Part shown: positions 29,412 through 39,800 of the stretch, one piece after another
Layout: each line of letters begins with the position of its first letter
Numbering within the stretch: position 1 is the stretch's first letter
From: Kutzneria viridogrisea
GTDB taxonomy: Bacteria > Actinomycetota > Actinomycetes > Mycobacteriales > Pseudonocardiaceae
Assembly: GCA_014138725.1 (NCBI GenBank)
Contig: JACJID010000006.1
Location: 370,001 to 434,000 of the forward strand
Reading direction: 5' to 3'
Length of the DNA stretch: 64,000 bases
Position numbers and translations under genes: made by a program
Notes under the pieces: generated by a model
The model's database searches: none
What the model was told of the DNA's origin: nothing
What the model saw: only the letters and a program-made list of their open reading frames with translations

Positions 29412-30332
29412 TCAGGACGGGTCCGAGCCCCGCAGGGCGGCCAGCCACAGCGCCACCGAGGCCATCACCGCGGTGGCGCCCAGCCAGCCGGCGACCCCGC
29501 CGTCGTCCAGGTACGCCCAGAGCAGGCCGATCAGCGGGGCGGGCACCACGAGCACGGCATCGGCCCGCAACTGGGCGAGCACCCCGCGAGCGGTCGCGAT
29601 CCGCGCACGCACCGAGTCGTCGACCTCGGAGGGGTTGTCCACCCGGCGGCCCCTCGGCTCGGTGCGGGTGACGAGCCCGGAGGGGTACAGCCGCACCCCG
29701 TCCACCTCGGCGGCGACCAGCCGGTCCTGTCGCGGGTCGCCGGACAGCCGCACGATGCTCGGTGTGGGCAGCGTCACCAGCACCGGGTCGAAGTAGACGG
29801 GGATCCAGCGCTGGGGCAGCGACTCGATCTCCAGCCAGGACCGGGCCACCAGCCCCGACTGCACGCGCACCCGGCGCAGCAGCACCTCCTGGGCGGGCTT
29901 GCGGTGCAGGCGGGCCCGGGAGGCCACGCGCACGGCGCTGACGGCCAGCACAGCCGCCAGGGCGAGCAGCGTGACGGTCAGCTCGGCCCCGGCCCGGTCG
30001 GCCTCCACCAGCGGCACGGCACCGGGCACGACGGCGTGCTCCGGGGCGGCGGGGTCGTAGCCCACGCGCAGGTGCGAGCCCACGCGCGGTGGGGCAGCGT
30101 CGAGCGGCACGGTGGCGGTCGCGGTGCGGCCGTCGGGCAGCGGCCAGCTCACCCGGACCGAGTCCGGCGAGGCGGCCTCGACCCGGGCGGTCGCGCGGGC
30201 GGTCAACGGTGCGAGCTGGGCTTGGGCACTGGTCAGGGTGCTGGCGGTGACCAGGGCCACGGCCCCGCAGGTGACCGTCACCACAGCGGTGGCGGCCAGC
30301 CCGTGCCGGAGGGCACGAGTCGCGAAGTGCAC
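29412..30332 (-). CDS. DUF3592-like membrane protein
   Basis: 306 aa, GTG start. TM1 is at about 12-33, followed by an extracytoplasmic beta-rich domain (SPDSVRVSWPLPDGRTATATVPLDAAPPRVGSHLRVGYDP), which is the DUF3592 pattern, then TM2 near 105-125. A cytoplasmic domain follows (RRVRVQSGLVARSWLEIESLPQRWIPVYFDPVLV), and two more helices lie near the C-terminus (PLIGLLWAYL; GWLGATAVMASVALWLAAL). Function unknown. Divergent from the binding-lipoprotein gene. Confidence 0.7.
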   Translation of the reverse strand: MHFATRALRHGLAATAVVTVTCGAVALVTASTLTSAQAQLAPLTARATARVEAASPDSVRVSWPLPDGRTATATVPLDAAPPRVGSHLRVGYDPAAPEHAVVPGAVPLVEADRAGAELTVTLLALAAVLAVSAVRVASRARLHRKPAQEVLLRRVRVQSGLVARSWLEIESLPQRWIPVYFDPVLVTLPTPSIVRLSGDPRQDRLVAAEVDGVRLYPSGLVTRTEPRGRRVDNPSEVDDSVRARIATARGVLAQLRADAVLVVPAPLIGLLWAYLDDGGVAGWLGATAVMASVALWLAALRGSDPS

Positions 30333-30444
30333 GGGGCAAACCTCCGTCCGTAGGTTCCCGAGGTGTGGGAACGGGGCAAGACTATGAGCTGGCTTTTTTA
30401 GGGTGATGGTCTGGACCTGGGGGAGTACTGGGAAGGGCTGCATC

Positions 30445-32115
30445 GTGACTCGACTGACTGGTGCCGTGCTGGCGATTGCCGCATCGGCGCTGCTGCTGTC
30501 GGCCTGCGGGGGAGCGGCGGGCTCGGGTCCCCCGCCGACCAAGGAGATCGGCAAGAACGACATCAACCCCAAGCCGCGCGACCAGGTCAAGGACGGCGGG
30601 GTGCTGCAGTGGGGCGTCGACGCCTACCCGGCCAACTTCAACTGGTTGCACGTGGACGCCACCGACGGGGACATCCCCGCCGTGGTGCAGTCGTTCATGC
30701 CGACCCCGGCGATCTCCGACGCCAACGGCACCTGGTCGCCGAACCCGGCCTACCTCACCTCCTTCACCGTGGTCTCGCAGGACCCGCAGAAGGTGGAGTA
30801 CAAGCTCAACCCGAAGGCGCACTGGAGCGACGGCAGCCCGATCACCTGGGCCGACTACCAGTCCCAGTGGCAGGCGCTCAACGGCAAGAACCCGGCCTTC
30901 CAGGTGCAGAACACCGCGGGCTACGCGAGCATCTCCGACATCAGCAGGGGCGCCGACGACTACAGCTTCACCGCCACCTACAGCCCGAAGCTGGCCGAGT
31001 GGACGAACCTGTTCCCGATCCTCTACCCGAAGTCGATGACCTCCAGCCCGGAGCAGTTCAACTCCGGCTGGAAGGACGGCCCCAAGCTCACCGGCGGGCC
31101 GTTCAAGATCGACAACCTGGACCTGACCGGCAAGAACGTCACCGTGGTGCGGGACACCTCGTTCTGGGGCCAGCAGGCCAAGCTGGACAAGATCGTGTTC
31201 AAGTACTACGCCAGCGCGCAGGTCGAGGTGGACGGCCTGGCCAGCGGGGCCTACGACTTCGCGAGCGTGGCCTCGGACATCGACGCCTACAAGCGCACCA
31301 GCGTGATGCCGGGGGTCAGCGAGCGCAGGGCGAACCTGCCCAACTACCGGGCCGTGGTGCTCAACGGGGCGGGCAACTCGATCCTGGCCGACGCCGGGCT
31401 GCGCAGGGCGATCATCAAGGGCATCGACCGGGACCCGATCGCCAAGGCGGAGATCAGCCAGCTCATCCCCGAGGCCAAGCCGCTGGGCAGCCACATCTAC
31501 ATGGCGGGCTTCCCGGGTTACCAGGACAACTCGGTGGGCTACACCTACGACCCGAAGGCCGCCGCCAAGGAGCTCGACGAGCTGGGCTGGAAGCTGAGCG
31601 GGCAGACCAGGGCCAAGGACGGCAAGCCGCTCAAGATCCGCGACGTGATCCCGGCGGGCAACAAGTCGGCCCTGGACGAGGCCAAGCTCGTGCAGCAGCA
31701 ACTGGCCGCGATCGGCGTGCAGGTGGAGATCACCCAGTACGACCGCAACACCTTCTTCGAGCAGCACATCACGCCCGGTGACTTCGACATCGCGCACTAC
31801 GCGCAGATGTGGGACTTCGCCCCGCCGGTGAACATCGCGCACAGCTACTTCGCGGTGGGCTCCCAGCAGCTGAGCAACCCGGGCCGGGTGGGCAGCCAGC
31901 AGGTCAACGACCTGCTCGACCAGGCCTCCGCGGAGCTGGACCTGGGCAAGCGCCAGCAGCTGATGAACCAGGCCGACAAGCTGCTGTGGGAGCTGGGGCA
32001 CTCGCTGCCGCTCTACCAGCGGCCCTCGATCGTGGCCACCCGCAGCACCCTGGCCAACATGGGCAACGCCGGGCTCGCCAGCTTCCAGTACGCCGACATG
32101 GGCTGGCAGAAGTAG
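30445..32115 (+). CDS. ABC transporter family 5 substrate-binding lipoprotein (paralogue 1)
   Basis: 556 aa. GTG start chosen so that a lipoprotein signal peptide results (MTRLTGAVLAIAASALLLSACGG, lipid-modified Cys21). The mature start KEIGKNDINPKPRDQVKDGG matches the three minus-strand paralogues. The body is a family 5 extracellular solute-binding protein (WSDGSPITWADYQSQW, GRVGSQQVNDLLDQA). It probably binds peptides or similar solutes for the dpp-like permease 7.6 kb away, but it has no permease of its own and is on the opposite strand. The open frame starts at 30403, but that start would spoil the signal peptide. Confidence 0.92.
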   Translation: MTRLTGAVLAIAASALLLSACGGAAGSGPPPTKEIGKNDINPKPRDQVKDGGVLQWGVDAYPANFNWLHVDATDGDIPAVVQSFMPTPAISDANGTWSPNPAYLTSFTVVSQDPQKVEYKLNPKAHWSDGSPITWADYQSQWQALNGKNPAFQVQNTAGYASISDISRGADDYSFTATYSPKLAEWTNLFPILYPKSMTSSPEQFNSGWKDGPKLTGGPFKIDNLDLTGKNVTVVRDTSFWGQQAKLDKIVFKYYASAQVEVDGLASGAYDFASVASDIDAYKRTSVMPGVSERRANLPNYRAVVLNGAGNSILADAGLRRAIIKGIDRDPIAKAEISQLIPEAKPLGSHIYMAGFPGYQDNSVGYTYDPKAAAKELDELGWKLSGQTRAKDGKPLKIRDVIPAGNKSALDEAKLVQQQLAAIGVQVEITQYDRNTFFEQHITPGDFDIAHYAQMWDFAPPVNIAHSYFAVGSQQLSNPGRVGSQQVNDLLDQASAELDLGKRQQLMNQADKLLWELGHSLPLYQRPSIVATRSTLANMGNAGLASFQYADMGWQK

Positions 32116-32380
32116 TCACGTTCGGTGAATATTTTGCTCTCACGTGAGTGATAGCTGAGGGATCTTCGCTTCACCCGGTTGCGACCGCGACTCGGGTGGG
32201 CGAAGAAAACGCAGGTCAGGGTTGGTGTCGTGCGGGCGACAGTGCGGAGACAGCGCCGCGACAGTGGCAGCGTGTGAAATAGGTGTCGCCGGGTCGGGTG
32301 GTCGAGCAGTCATCCCGCGCTGACTGACTGGGGGTTGGCGCGGTAGGGCGATCCACACGCTCCCACCCGGCTCGTGCCTG
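32116..32380. other. Intergenic region between two convergent binding-protein genes
   Basis: 265 nt with no gene. It holds a perfect 10-bp palindrome CTCACGTGAG at 32139-32148 and an A/T-richer patch just before it (GTGAATATTTTGC). No terminator is obvious for the plus-strand gene other than the hairpin that follows at 32381-32420. Confidence 0.5.
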
Positions 32381-32420
32381 ACAGCGCAACGGGGTCCCCG
32401 GCCGGGGACCCCGTCGCTGT
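32381..32420. terminator. Bidirectional palindromic terminator
   Basis: A perfect palindrome with 13-bp arms (ACGGGGTCCCCGG at 32389-32401 and its complement at 32402-32414) is flanked by ACAGCG/CGCTGT, extending the stem after a 2-nt bulge. It lies 11 nt from the stop of the last gene of the minus-strand importer operon. Confidence 0.75.
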
Positions 32421-32430
32421 TCCGCCGAGC

Positions 32431-34131
32431 TCAGCTCGTCTTCAGGAAGCCGATCTTGGCGTAGTCGATCGGGTTGTAGGCGAAGCCGATGGCACCCCAG
32501 TTGGCCACCGAGGTCTTCACCCCGGTCGCGCCCGGGATCTGGTAGAGCGGCAGCTCGCCGCCGACCTTCCAGAGCAGCTCGTCCACCTGCTGGGTCAGCT
32601 CGACCCGCTTGGCCTCGTCCGGCTCGGCCAGCGCCTTGTCGTACAGGTCGTTGATCTCCTGGTTGCCCACGTGCCCGTAGTTCTGCTGCACGTCCTTGGG
32701 GTCGTTCAGGTTCAGCTTGTAGATCGTCTTCTGCCCGCTGAGCGGGAAGGTGGAGGCGAACCAGCGGAAGTTGGTCAGGTCGAAGTCGCCCACGTTGATG
32801 TACTTCTTGAAGAAGTCGGCGGTGGGCACGGCGTTGATGGTCAGCTTCACCCCGACCTCGCCCAGCTGCTGCTGCAGCAGCTTGCCCACGTCGTTGGCCG
32901 CGGGCGTGCTGGAGCTGACGTAGCTCAGGGCGAGTTCCTTGCCGTCCTTGGCCCTGGTCTGCCCGTTGAGCTTCCAGCCCGCCTCGTCCAGGTCCTTGGC
33001 GGCCTTGGCCTTGTCGAACTTCAGCAGGTCGGAGTGGTCCTTGTAGTTCTTGCTGCCCTGCGGGAAGAAGTGGTTGCCCAGGGTCGGCGGGTTGGGCAGC
33101 ACCTTGCCGATGATGGCGTTGGCGATGGCCTTGCGGTCGATCGCCTCCAGCACGGCGATGCGCACCTTCTGGTCGGACAGGATCCGGCCCGCCGCCCCGT
33201 TGGTGGTGATGTGCGAGGTGTCCGGGGTGACGGCCTGGCGCACGGCCACGTTCGGCGTGGACTTGAACCGGCTCACCGCGTCGACCAGGCCGTTGGCGTC
33301 GGCGAAGTCGATGGCTCCGCTGGCCAGCGCGTCGGGCTGGGTGGCCCGGGAGATCAGCTTGAACACGATGGAGTCCAGGTGCGCCTTGGTGCCCCACCAG
33401 GACGGGTCACGGGTGAGCGTGACGGTCTTGGAGGTCTGGTCGTAGCCGCCGAACTTGAACGGGCCCGCGGTGATCTTCGGCTCGGCGACCCAGCCCTTGT
33501 TGAACTCCTCGGGGCTGCTGGTCAGCTCCTTCGGGTACAGCGGGGTGAAGGTGTTCTGCCACTCGCCGAAGGTGCCCGCGTAGGTGACCTTCACGTCCAG
33601 GTCGTCGCTGCCCCGCTCGACCTTGGTGATGTTCTCGTACCCGGTGGAGTCCGACAGCTGGTAGTCGGGATTGCGGCCGTTGGCGGCCTGCCACTGGGAC
33701 TGGAAGTCCTCCCAGCTGAAGGATCTGCCGTTGCTCCACCTGGCCTTGGGATTGATCTTGTACTCGACCACCTGCGGGTTGCCCGCGGTGACCTCGGCCG
33801 AGTCCAGGTAGTCCTTGTTCATCGTGACGCTGGAGTCGGGGTTCTCGGTGAACAGCGAGGGCATCACCGCGCCCTGCATGCGCTGGTTGTCCAGCGGGGT
33901 GCCGTCAACCTGCAACCGGTTCCAGTTGTCCATCGGGGTGTCGATGGGCCACTGGAGCGTGCCGCCGTCCTTGATGTCGGAGGCGGGGTGCGGGTTGATG
34001 TCGTTCTTGCCGATGCTGTCCTGGCTCGGCGCGTTGAGCTGCGCCCCGCCACCACCACTGCCGCACGCACCCACCGCGGTCACGGCCGCGAGTGCGAGCA
34101 CCGCGACCGACACGGCCCTGCTGTAGCGCAT
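32431..34131 (-). CDS. ABC transporter family 5 substrate-binding lipoprotein (paralogue 2)
   Basis: 566 aa. The signal peptide ends in the lipobox AVGAC (Cys23). The shared mature motif SIGKNDINPHPASDIKDGGTLQWPIDTPMDNWN is followed by the SBP-5 body (WSNGRSFSWEDFQSQWQAANGRNPDYQ). Last gene of the importer operon: GGAGG lies 10 nt before the ATG and the upstream paralogue stop is 13 nt away. It is expected to deliver a solute, probably peptide-like, to the DppBC-type channel. Sequence similarity to its two upstream neighbours points to tandem gene duplication. Confidence 0.92.
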   Translation of the reverse strand: MRYSRAVSVAVLALAAVTAVGACGSGGGGAQLNAPSQDSIGKNDINPHPASDIKDGGTLQWPIDTPMDNWNRLQVDGTPLDNQRMQGAVMPSLFTENPDSSVTMNKDYLDSAEVTAGNPQVVEYKINPKARWSNGRSFSWEDFQSQWQAANGRNPDYQLSDSTGYENITKVERGSDDLDVKVTYAGTFGEWQNTFTPLYPKELTSSPEEFNKGWVAEPKITAGPFKFGGYDQTSKTVTLTRDPSWWGTKAHLDSIVFKLISRATQPDALASGAIDFADANGLVDAVSRFKSTPNVAVRQAVTPDTSHITTNGAAGRILSDQKVRIAVLEAIDRKAIANAIIGKVLPNPPTLGNHFFPQGSKNYKDHSDLLKFDKAKAAKDLDEAGWKLNGQTRAKDGKELALSYVSSSTPAANDVGKLLQQQLGEVGVKLTINAVPTADFFKKYINVGDFDLTNFRWFASTFPLSGQKTIYKLNLNDPKDVQQNYGHVGNQEINDLYDKALAEPDEAKRVELTQQVDELLWKVGGELPLYQIPGATGVKTSVANWGAIGFAYNPIDYAKIGFLKTS

Positions 34132-34144
34132 GAGCTGACCTCCA

Positions 34145-35833
34145 CTACTTGAGAAACCCGATGCTGGTGTAGTCGATGGGGAACTGCGCGAAGCCGAACG
34201 CGCCGAAGTTGGCCACCGATGCCCGTACCGCCACCGCTCCCGGCAGCTGGTAGAGGGTCACCTCCCCGCCGATGGCCCACAACTTGCAGTCGATGTGCTG
34301 GGCCAGCTCGATGCGCTTGGCCTCGTCCAGTTCGCCCAGCGCGCTGTCGTACAGGTCGTTGATCTCCTTGCTGCCGACTCGCCCGTAGTTCTGCTGGAGG
34401 TCCTTGGGATCGTTCAGGTTCAGCCGGTACTCGCCCGCGTTGGAGCTGAGCGGGTAGGGGGTCTGCAACCAGCGGAACGCGGTCAGGTCGAAGTTGCCCA
34501 CGTTGAGGTACCTGGCCCCGAACTCGCCCGTCGGCACGGTGCGCACGACCACCTTCACGCCGACCGTGGCCAACTGCTGCTGCACCAGCGTGGCGATGTC
34601 CCGGCTGGACGGGGTCCCGGACGGGACCACGAAGTCCAGCACCAACGGCTTGCCGTCCTTGGTGCGCTGGTCCCCGGTGGGGGTCCAGCCCGCGGCCTCC
34701 AGGTCCCTGCGGGCCTGCTCCGGGTCGAACGGGACCTGCCCGGAGTGGTCGGCGTAGTTGGTGCTGCCCTGCGGGAACAGGTGGTTGCCCGCGGGCTTGA
34801 CCTCCGGGCTGAGCTGGCCGGTCTCGGCCTTGGTGATCGCCGCGCGGTCCACCGCCTTGAGCACCGCCAGCCGGACCCGCTGGTCGGACAGCGGTCTGCC
34901 GGGCGCCGCGTTGGTGGTCAGGTGGTAGGTGTCCGGGGTCAGCGCCTGGCGCAGCACGACCCCGGGGATGGAACGCGCCCGCTGGACCAGGTCCACCGAG
35001 CCGTTGGTGTCGTAGAAGTCGATGGCCCCGCTGGCCAGCGCGTCGGCCCTGGCCGCGCGGTCCACCACCTTGAACAGGATCGAGGCCAGGTGCGCCTCAC
35101 GGCCCCACCAGTGCTCGTCACGCACCAGGCGCGCGGTGCGTGCCGTGCCGTCCACGGTGTCCAGCCGGAACGGGCCCGCGCTGATCGGCGCCCCGTTCAG
35201 CCAGCCCTTGTTGAACGTGCCGGGGTCGGCGTTGAGCTCCTTGGGGTAGAGCGGGGCGAACAGGCCACGCCACTCGGCGAAGCGCGAGCTGAAGGTGACC
35301 CGCACCGAGTGGTCCTCGGTGCCCGGCTCGACCTTGCTGATCCGGTCGTAGCCCACCGTGCTGCCCACCAGGTAGCCCGGGTCCCGCCCGCTCAGCGCGC
35401 GGGCCTGCGCCTGGAAGTCCTGCCAGCTCAGCTCGCGGCCGTTGGACCAGCGCGCCTTGGGGTTGATCCGGTACACCACGACCTGCGGGTCGGCCGCGAC
35501 CACCTCGGCCGAGACCAGGTAGTCCCGGTTGAGCGTCACGGTGCCGTCCGCGTTGCCGCTGAACAGGGTCGGCTCCAGGGCGTTGACGATCGAGTAGGTG
35601 TCCAGCGAGCTGCCGTCCACCTGGTTGTAGTTCCAGTTGTCCGGCATGGCGTCCAGCGGCCACTGGAACTGCCCGTCCTCGGCGATCAGGTCAGACTGGG
35701 TGCGGTTGATGTCGTTCTGGCCGATCACCTGCTGGTTCGGGTCGCGCAACCGCGTCTGCGGACCACCGGCGCAACCGGTCAGCCCCAGCGCGCAGACCAG
35801 CACAGCAGCCACCGCCGCCCGTCCTCGTGACAC
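34145..35833 (-). CDS. ABC transporter family 5 substrate-binding lipoprotein (paralogue 3)
   Basis: 562 aa, GTG start with GGAGG upstream. Lipobox LTGC (Cys21). The mature N-terminus (QVIGQNDINRTQSDLIAEDGQFQWPLDAMPDNWNYNQVDG) keeps the paralogue pattern but differs from the others in IGQNDINR. It shares WSNGRELSWQDFQAQARALSGRDPGY and LQQNYGRVGSKEINDLYDSAL. Middle binding protein of the operon, 80 nt downstream of paralogue 4. Differences in the pocket-forming middle region suggest a different ligand range (inference). Confidence 0.92.
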   Translation of the reverse strand: MSRGRAAVAAVLVCALGLTGCAGGPQTRLRDPNQQVIGQNDINRTQSDLIAEDGQFQWPLDAMPDNWNYNQVDGSSLDTYSIVNALEPTLFSGNADGTVTLNRDYLVSAEVVAADPQVVVYRINPKARWSNGRELSWQDFQAQARALSGRDPGYLVGSTVGYDRISKVEPGTEDHSVRVTFSSRFAEWRGLFAPLYPKELNADPGTFNKGWLNGAPISAGPFRLDTVDGTARTARLVRDEHWWGREAHLASILFKVVDRAARADALASGAIDFYDTNGSVDLVQRARSIPGVVLRQALTPDTYHLTTNAAPGRPLSDQRVRLAVLKAVDRAAITKAETGQLSPEVKPAGNHLFPQGSTNYADHSGQVPFDPEQARRDLEAAGWTPTGDQRTKDGKPLVLDFVVPSGTPSSRDIATLVQQQLATVGVKVVVRTVPTGEFGARYLNVGNFDLTAFRWLQTPYPLSSNAGEYRLNLNDPKDLQQNYGRVGSKEINDLYDSALGELDEAKRIELAQHIDCKLWAIGGEVTLYQLPGAVAVRASVANFGAFGFAQFPIDYTSIGFLK

Positions 35834-35913
35834 GTGTTCGTCCTCCCCGACTCGCCCAGCGGGCCCGGCGGCAGGTCACCGGGCCCGACGAGGGTGTCAC
35901 AATCGAGTTCGGC

Positions 35914-37605
35914 TCACTTCAGGAACCCGATGGAGGCGTAGTCGATGGGGTACTGCGCGAAGCCCGGCGCCCCGAAGTTGGCCAGGGTGTTCTTGACCAC
36001 GTAGGCCCCGGGCACCTGGTAGATCGGCAGGATGTGCCCGCTCTTCCAGATCTCGGTGTCGGCCTGCTGCACCAGGTCGGCGCGCTTGGTGTCGTCGACC
36101 TCCTTGGCCGCGGCGTCCAGCAGCTTGTTGATGGCCTCGTTGCCGATGTGCGCGTAGTTCTGCTGGGTGCTGTTCGCGTCCAGGTAGTAGGCGCTCTTGC
36201 TGGTGCTGACCGGCTGGGGCTGCAGGTTCTGGTTGTAGAAGGCCAGGTCGAACGCGCCGGGCACGACGTAGTTCTTGAACAGCTCGGCCGCGGGCACGCT
36301 GTTGATCTTGGTGTTCACCCCGATGGTCTTCAGCTGCTGCTGCACCAGGTTGGACAGCGAGGTGCTGATCGGGTTGGCCGCGTCGATCACCATGGTGATC
36401 GCCAGCTCCTTGCCGTCCTTGGCGCGGAACTGGCCGTTCTGCTTCCAGCCCAGCTCGTCCAGCTTCTTCTTGGACGCCTCGACGTCGAACTTCACCGGCG
36501 CCGAATTGTCCTTGTAGTCCTTGGTGCCCTGCATGAAGAAGTGGTTGCCCAGCGCGGTCGGGTTGGGCAGGATCGGGCCCAGCATGCCGGTGGCGATGGA
36601 CTTGGTGTCCACACCCTGCTCGATGGCCACCCGCAGGTCCTGGTCATGCAGGATCGAGCTGGGCGCACCGGAGAAGTCCAGCAGGTTGTAGCTGGCCTCC
36701 AGGGCCTGGCGCATCTTGGTGTTCGGGATGGCCTGGCCCCGCTTGAACAGGTCCACGCTGGAGCCGACCCGGTAGAAGTCGACGGCCCCGCTGGACAGGG
36801 CGTCGGCCAGGGTCGGCCGGGAGACCACCTTGAACACGATGGAATCCAGGTGCGCCGGGGTGCCCCACCAGTTCGGGTCCCGCACCTCGGTGACCGTCTT
36901 GCCGGTCAGGTCCACCTTGCCCACCTTGAACGCGCTCGCGGTGATCGGCGCGTTCTCCGCCCAGCCCTTGTTGAAGGTCTCGGCGTCGGAGTTGAGCTCC
37001 TTGGGGTACAGCGGGGAGAACAGGCTCTTCCACTCACCGAAGGGGGTGGCGAAGGTGACCTTCGCTTCCTTGTCGTCGGCGCCCTTCTCCAACTTGGCGA
37101 TGTTCTCGTAGCCGGTGGTGGTGGACACCAGGTAGGCGGTGTTCTTGCCGTTCAGCGCGGTGGCCTGGGCCTGCACGTCCTCCCAGGTGATCGGCCTGCC
37201 GTTGTTCCACTTCGCCTTGGGGTTGATCTTGTAGTCGATCACCAGCGGGTCGGTGGAGACCACCTCGGCCGAGGTCAGGTAGTTCGTGTCCAGCTCGAGG
37301 CTGTTGTCCGCCTTGGCCTTGAAGAAGTACGGCATCAACGCGTTGACCACGTAGAAGCCCGACAGCGTCGCGCCGTCGCTCTGGTTCTCGTTCCAGTTGT
37401 CGGGCAGCGCGTCCAGCGGCCACTGCAGCGTGCCGCCGTCCTTGATGTCGCTGGCCGGGTGCGGGTTGATGTCGTTCTTGCCCGTGGCCAGCTGGTCGCT
37501 GGTCTGTAGGCCCCCAGCGCCGTTGCCGCCACCGGAGCAGGCCGACAGCACGAGTGCTGCCGCCGCGACCGGGACGAGAACTGACGCCCACTTGCCTCGA
37601 CTCAC
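35914..37605 (-). CDS. ABC transporter family 5 substrate-binding lipoprotein (paralogue 4)
   Basis: 563 aa. The GTG at 37605 is chosen over the longer open frame because it gives a proper lipoprotein signal (MSRGKWASVLVPVAAAALVLSACSGG, Cys23) and has GGGAGG 9 nt upstream. The mature start LATGKNDINPHPASDIKDGGTLQWPLDALPDNWN is nearly identical to that of paralogue 2. The SBP-5 body is complete. First binding-protein gene after the ATPase gene (50-nt gap), so it is probably the main receptor of this importer. Confidence 0.92.
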   Translation of the reverse strand: MSRGKWASVLVPVAAAALVLSACSGGGNGAGGLQTSDQLATGKNDINPHPASDIKDGGTLQWPLDALPDNWNENQSDGATLSGFYVVNALMPYFFKAKADNSLELDTNYLTSAEVVSTDPLVIDYKINPKAKWNNGRPITWEDVQAQATALNGKNTAYLVSTTTGYENIAKLEKGADDKEAKVTFATPFGEWKSLFSPLYPKELNSDAETFNKGWAENAPITASAFKVGKVDLTGKTVTEVRDPNWWGTPAHLDSIVFKVVSRPTLADALSSGAVDFYRVGSSVDLFKRGQAIPNTKMRQALEASYNLLDFSGAPSSILHDQDLRVAIEQGVDTKSIATGMLGPILPNPTALGNHFFMQGTKDYKDNSAPVKFDVEASKKKLDELGWKQNGQFRAKDGKELAITMVIDAANPISTSLSNLVQQQLKTIGVNTKINSVPAAELFKNYVVPGAFDLAFYNQNLQPQPVSTSKSAYYLDANSTQQNYAHIGNEAINKLLDAAAKEVDDTKRADLVQQADTEIWKSGHILPIYQVPGAYVVKNTLANFGAPGFAQYPIDYASIGFLK

Positions 37606-37655
37606 TGCGGAAATCCCTCCCTGATCACCGGTCACGGCGGTGCGACCGGAGCTGT

Positions 37656-39800
37656 TCACACGACCTGCTTGCTGCGCGCGAAGTGGCAGGCCACCTCGTG
37701 GTCCTGCCCGTGCCCGACCCGCTCGGGCTGCTCGCCGACGCAGCGGGCCCGGTCGGACTCGGGCAGCGTGGTGTGCAGGAAGCAGCGGGTGCGGAACCGG
37801 CACCCCGACGGCGGGTCCGCCGGGCTGGGCAGGTCGCCGGACAGGATGATGCGCTCCCGCTGGCGCTCCTTGACCGGGTCGGGCAGCGGGATCGCCGAGA
37901 GCAGGGCCTGCGTGTACGGGTGCAGCGGGTTGCCGAACACCGTGTCCACCGTGCCGATCTCCACGATGCGGCCGAGGTACATCACCGCCACCCGGTCGGC
38001 GATGTGCCGCACCACCGACAGGTCGTGCGCCACGAACAGGTAGGACAGCCCCAGTTCTACCTTGAGCTGGTCCAACAGGTTGATAACGCCGGCCTGGATC
38101 GACACGTCCAGGGCGGACACCGGTTCGTCGAGCACCAGCAGCTTGGGTTCCAGCGCGAGCGCGCGGGCGATGCCGATGCGCTGGCGCTGGCCGCCGGAGA
38201 ACTCGGCGGGGTAGCGGTCGGCGTGCTCGGCGCGCAGGCCGACCAGGTCGAGCAGTTGCGGGATCCGCTTGCGGATGTGCTCGGCATCCAGGCCGTGCAC
38301 CTGCATCGGCTCGGCGAGCACGTCCCCGATGGGCATCCTCGGGTCCAGCGAGGCCATCGGGTCCTGGAAGACCACCTGCATGTCGCGGCGGACCGCCCTG
38401 CGCGCCTTCTTGTCCAAAGTGGACACGTCGCGGCCGAGTACCTCGATCGCCCCACCCGAGGGCGGGGTGAGCCCGAGCACCTCCATCAGCGTGGTCGTCT
38501 TGCCGCAGCCCGACTCGCCCACCAGGCCCAGGGTCTCGCCCTCGCGGATCTCGAAGGACACGCCGTCCACCGCGTGCACGGTGCCCACCCTGCGCTTGAA
38601 CACCGTGCCCTTGTTCAGCGGGTAGTGCTTCACCAGCTCGTCCACCCGCAGCACGGTCGGCCGCTGCTCGCGCGGTGCCAGGTCGCGGGCCTGCGCCTGC
38701 ACCACCTCGGCCCCGAAGACCTCCACCGCGGCCTCGATCGCCGCGGCGTTGCTGGCGTCCACGCCCTCGATCTCCTCGGCGGCCGCCTCGGTCGCGGCCA
38801 GCTCCGCGGTCCGCACGCAGGCGGCGTGGTGCTCGCCGGCACTGTCCACAGCGGACAGTTCGGGTTCGGCCTCCAGGCAGGCGTCCACGGCCATCGGGCA
38901 GCGCGGGGCGAACGGGCAGCCCTCGGGCAGGTCCACCAGCGAGGGCGGCTGGCCGTTGATCGGCACCAGCGGCAGCTTCTCGGTGGCGTCCAGCCGGGGC
39001 AGGGAACCCAGCAGCCCCAGGGTGTAGGGCATCCTCGGCTGCTGGTAGACCTCGGCCACCTGGCCGGTCTCCACCGCCCGCCCGGCGTACATCACCATCA
39101 GCCGGTCGGCGAAACCGGCCACCACGCCCAGGTCGTGCGTGATGATCACGATGCCCGCGCCGGTGACCTCCTGCGCCGTCTTGAGCACCTCGAGCACCTG
39201 CGCCTGCACGGTGACGTCCAGTGCGGTGGTCGGCTCGTCGGCGATGATCAGGTCGGGGTCGTTGGCGATGGCCATGGCGATCACCGCGCGCTGGCGCATG
39301 CCGCCGGAGAACTCGTGCGGGAACGCCTTGGCCCGCTGCGCCGCGTGGGGGATGCCGACCAGGTCGAGCAGTTCCACCGCGCGGTTGGCGGCGGCCTGCC
39401 GGGAGATCCTGCCCTTGCCGTGCACCAGCAGCGCCTCGGCGATCTGGTCGCCCACGGTGTAGACGGGGGTCAGCGCGGACAGCGGGTCCTGGAACACCAT
39501 GGCCACGCGGCGCCCGCGGATCTTGGCCAGCTGCACGTCGGACAGGCCAAGCAGCTGCTGGCCCTGGAACCGGATCGAGCCGGTGATCCGCGCCTGCGGC
39601 GGCAGCAGGCCCATGACGGCCAGCGAGGACACCGACTTGCCCGAGCCGGACTCGCCCGCGATACCCAGCACCTCGCCCCGGCCGACCCGGTAGCTCAGCC
39701 CGCGCACGGCCTGCACCGTGCCCGCCTCGCTGGGGAAGGACACGGCCAGGTCGGTGACCTCCAGGACCGGGGTGTCGTTCTCGGTGACCGGCCCGCTCAT
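37656..39800 (-). CDS. Fused double ATPase of a dipeptide/oligopeptide ABC importer
   Basis: 714 aa, equivalent to DppD plus DppF in one chain. Domain 1: Walker A GESGSGKS (49-56), signature [32 protein letters not shown]. Domain 2: Walker A GESGCGKT (about 426-434), signature [32 protein letters not shown]. Each is followed by the four-cysteine tail typical of oligopeptide ATPases ([28 protein letters not shown]...C). The linker between the domains is unusually long and rich in Ala/Glu ([25 protein letters not shown]). The ATG overlaps the permease stop (ATGA). Confidence 0.95.
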   Translation of the reverse strand: MSGPVTENDTPVLEVTDLAVSFPSEAGTVQAVRGLSYRVGRGEVLGIAGESGSGKSVSSLAVMGLLPPQARITGSIRFQGQQLLGLSDVQLAKIRGRRVAMVFQDPLSALTPVYTVGDQIAEALLVHGKGRISRQAAANRAVELLDLVGIPHAAQRAKAFPHEFSGGMRQRAVIAMAIANDPDLIIADEPTTALDVTVQAQVLEVLKTAQEVTGAGIVIITHDLGVVAGFADRLMVMYAGRAVETGQVAEVYQQPRMPYTLGLLGSLPRLDATEKLPLVPINGQPPSLVDLPEGCPFAPRCPMAVDACLEAEPELSAVDSAGEHHAACVRTAELAATEAAAEEIEGVDASNAAAIEAAVEVFGAEVVQAQARDLAPREQRPTVLRVDELVKHYPLNKGTVFKRRVGTVHAVDGVSFEIREGETLGLVGESGCGKTTTLMEVLGLTPPSGGAIEVLGRDVSTLDKKARRAVRRDMQVVFQDPMASLDPRMPIGDVLAEPMQVHGLDAEHIRKRIPQLLDLVGLRAEHADRYPAEFSGGQRQRIGIARALALEPKLLVLDEPVSALDVSIQAGVINLLDQLKVELGLSYLFVAHDLSVVRHIADRVAVMYLGRIVEIGTVDTVFGNPLHPYTQALLSAIPLPDPVKERQRERIILSGDLPSPADPPSGCRFRTRCFLHTTLPESDRARCVGEQPERVGHGQDHEVACHFARSKQVV

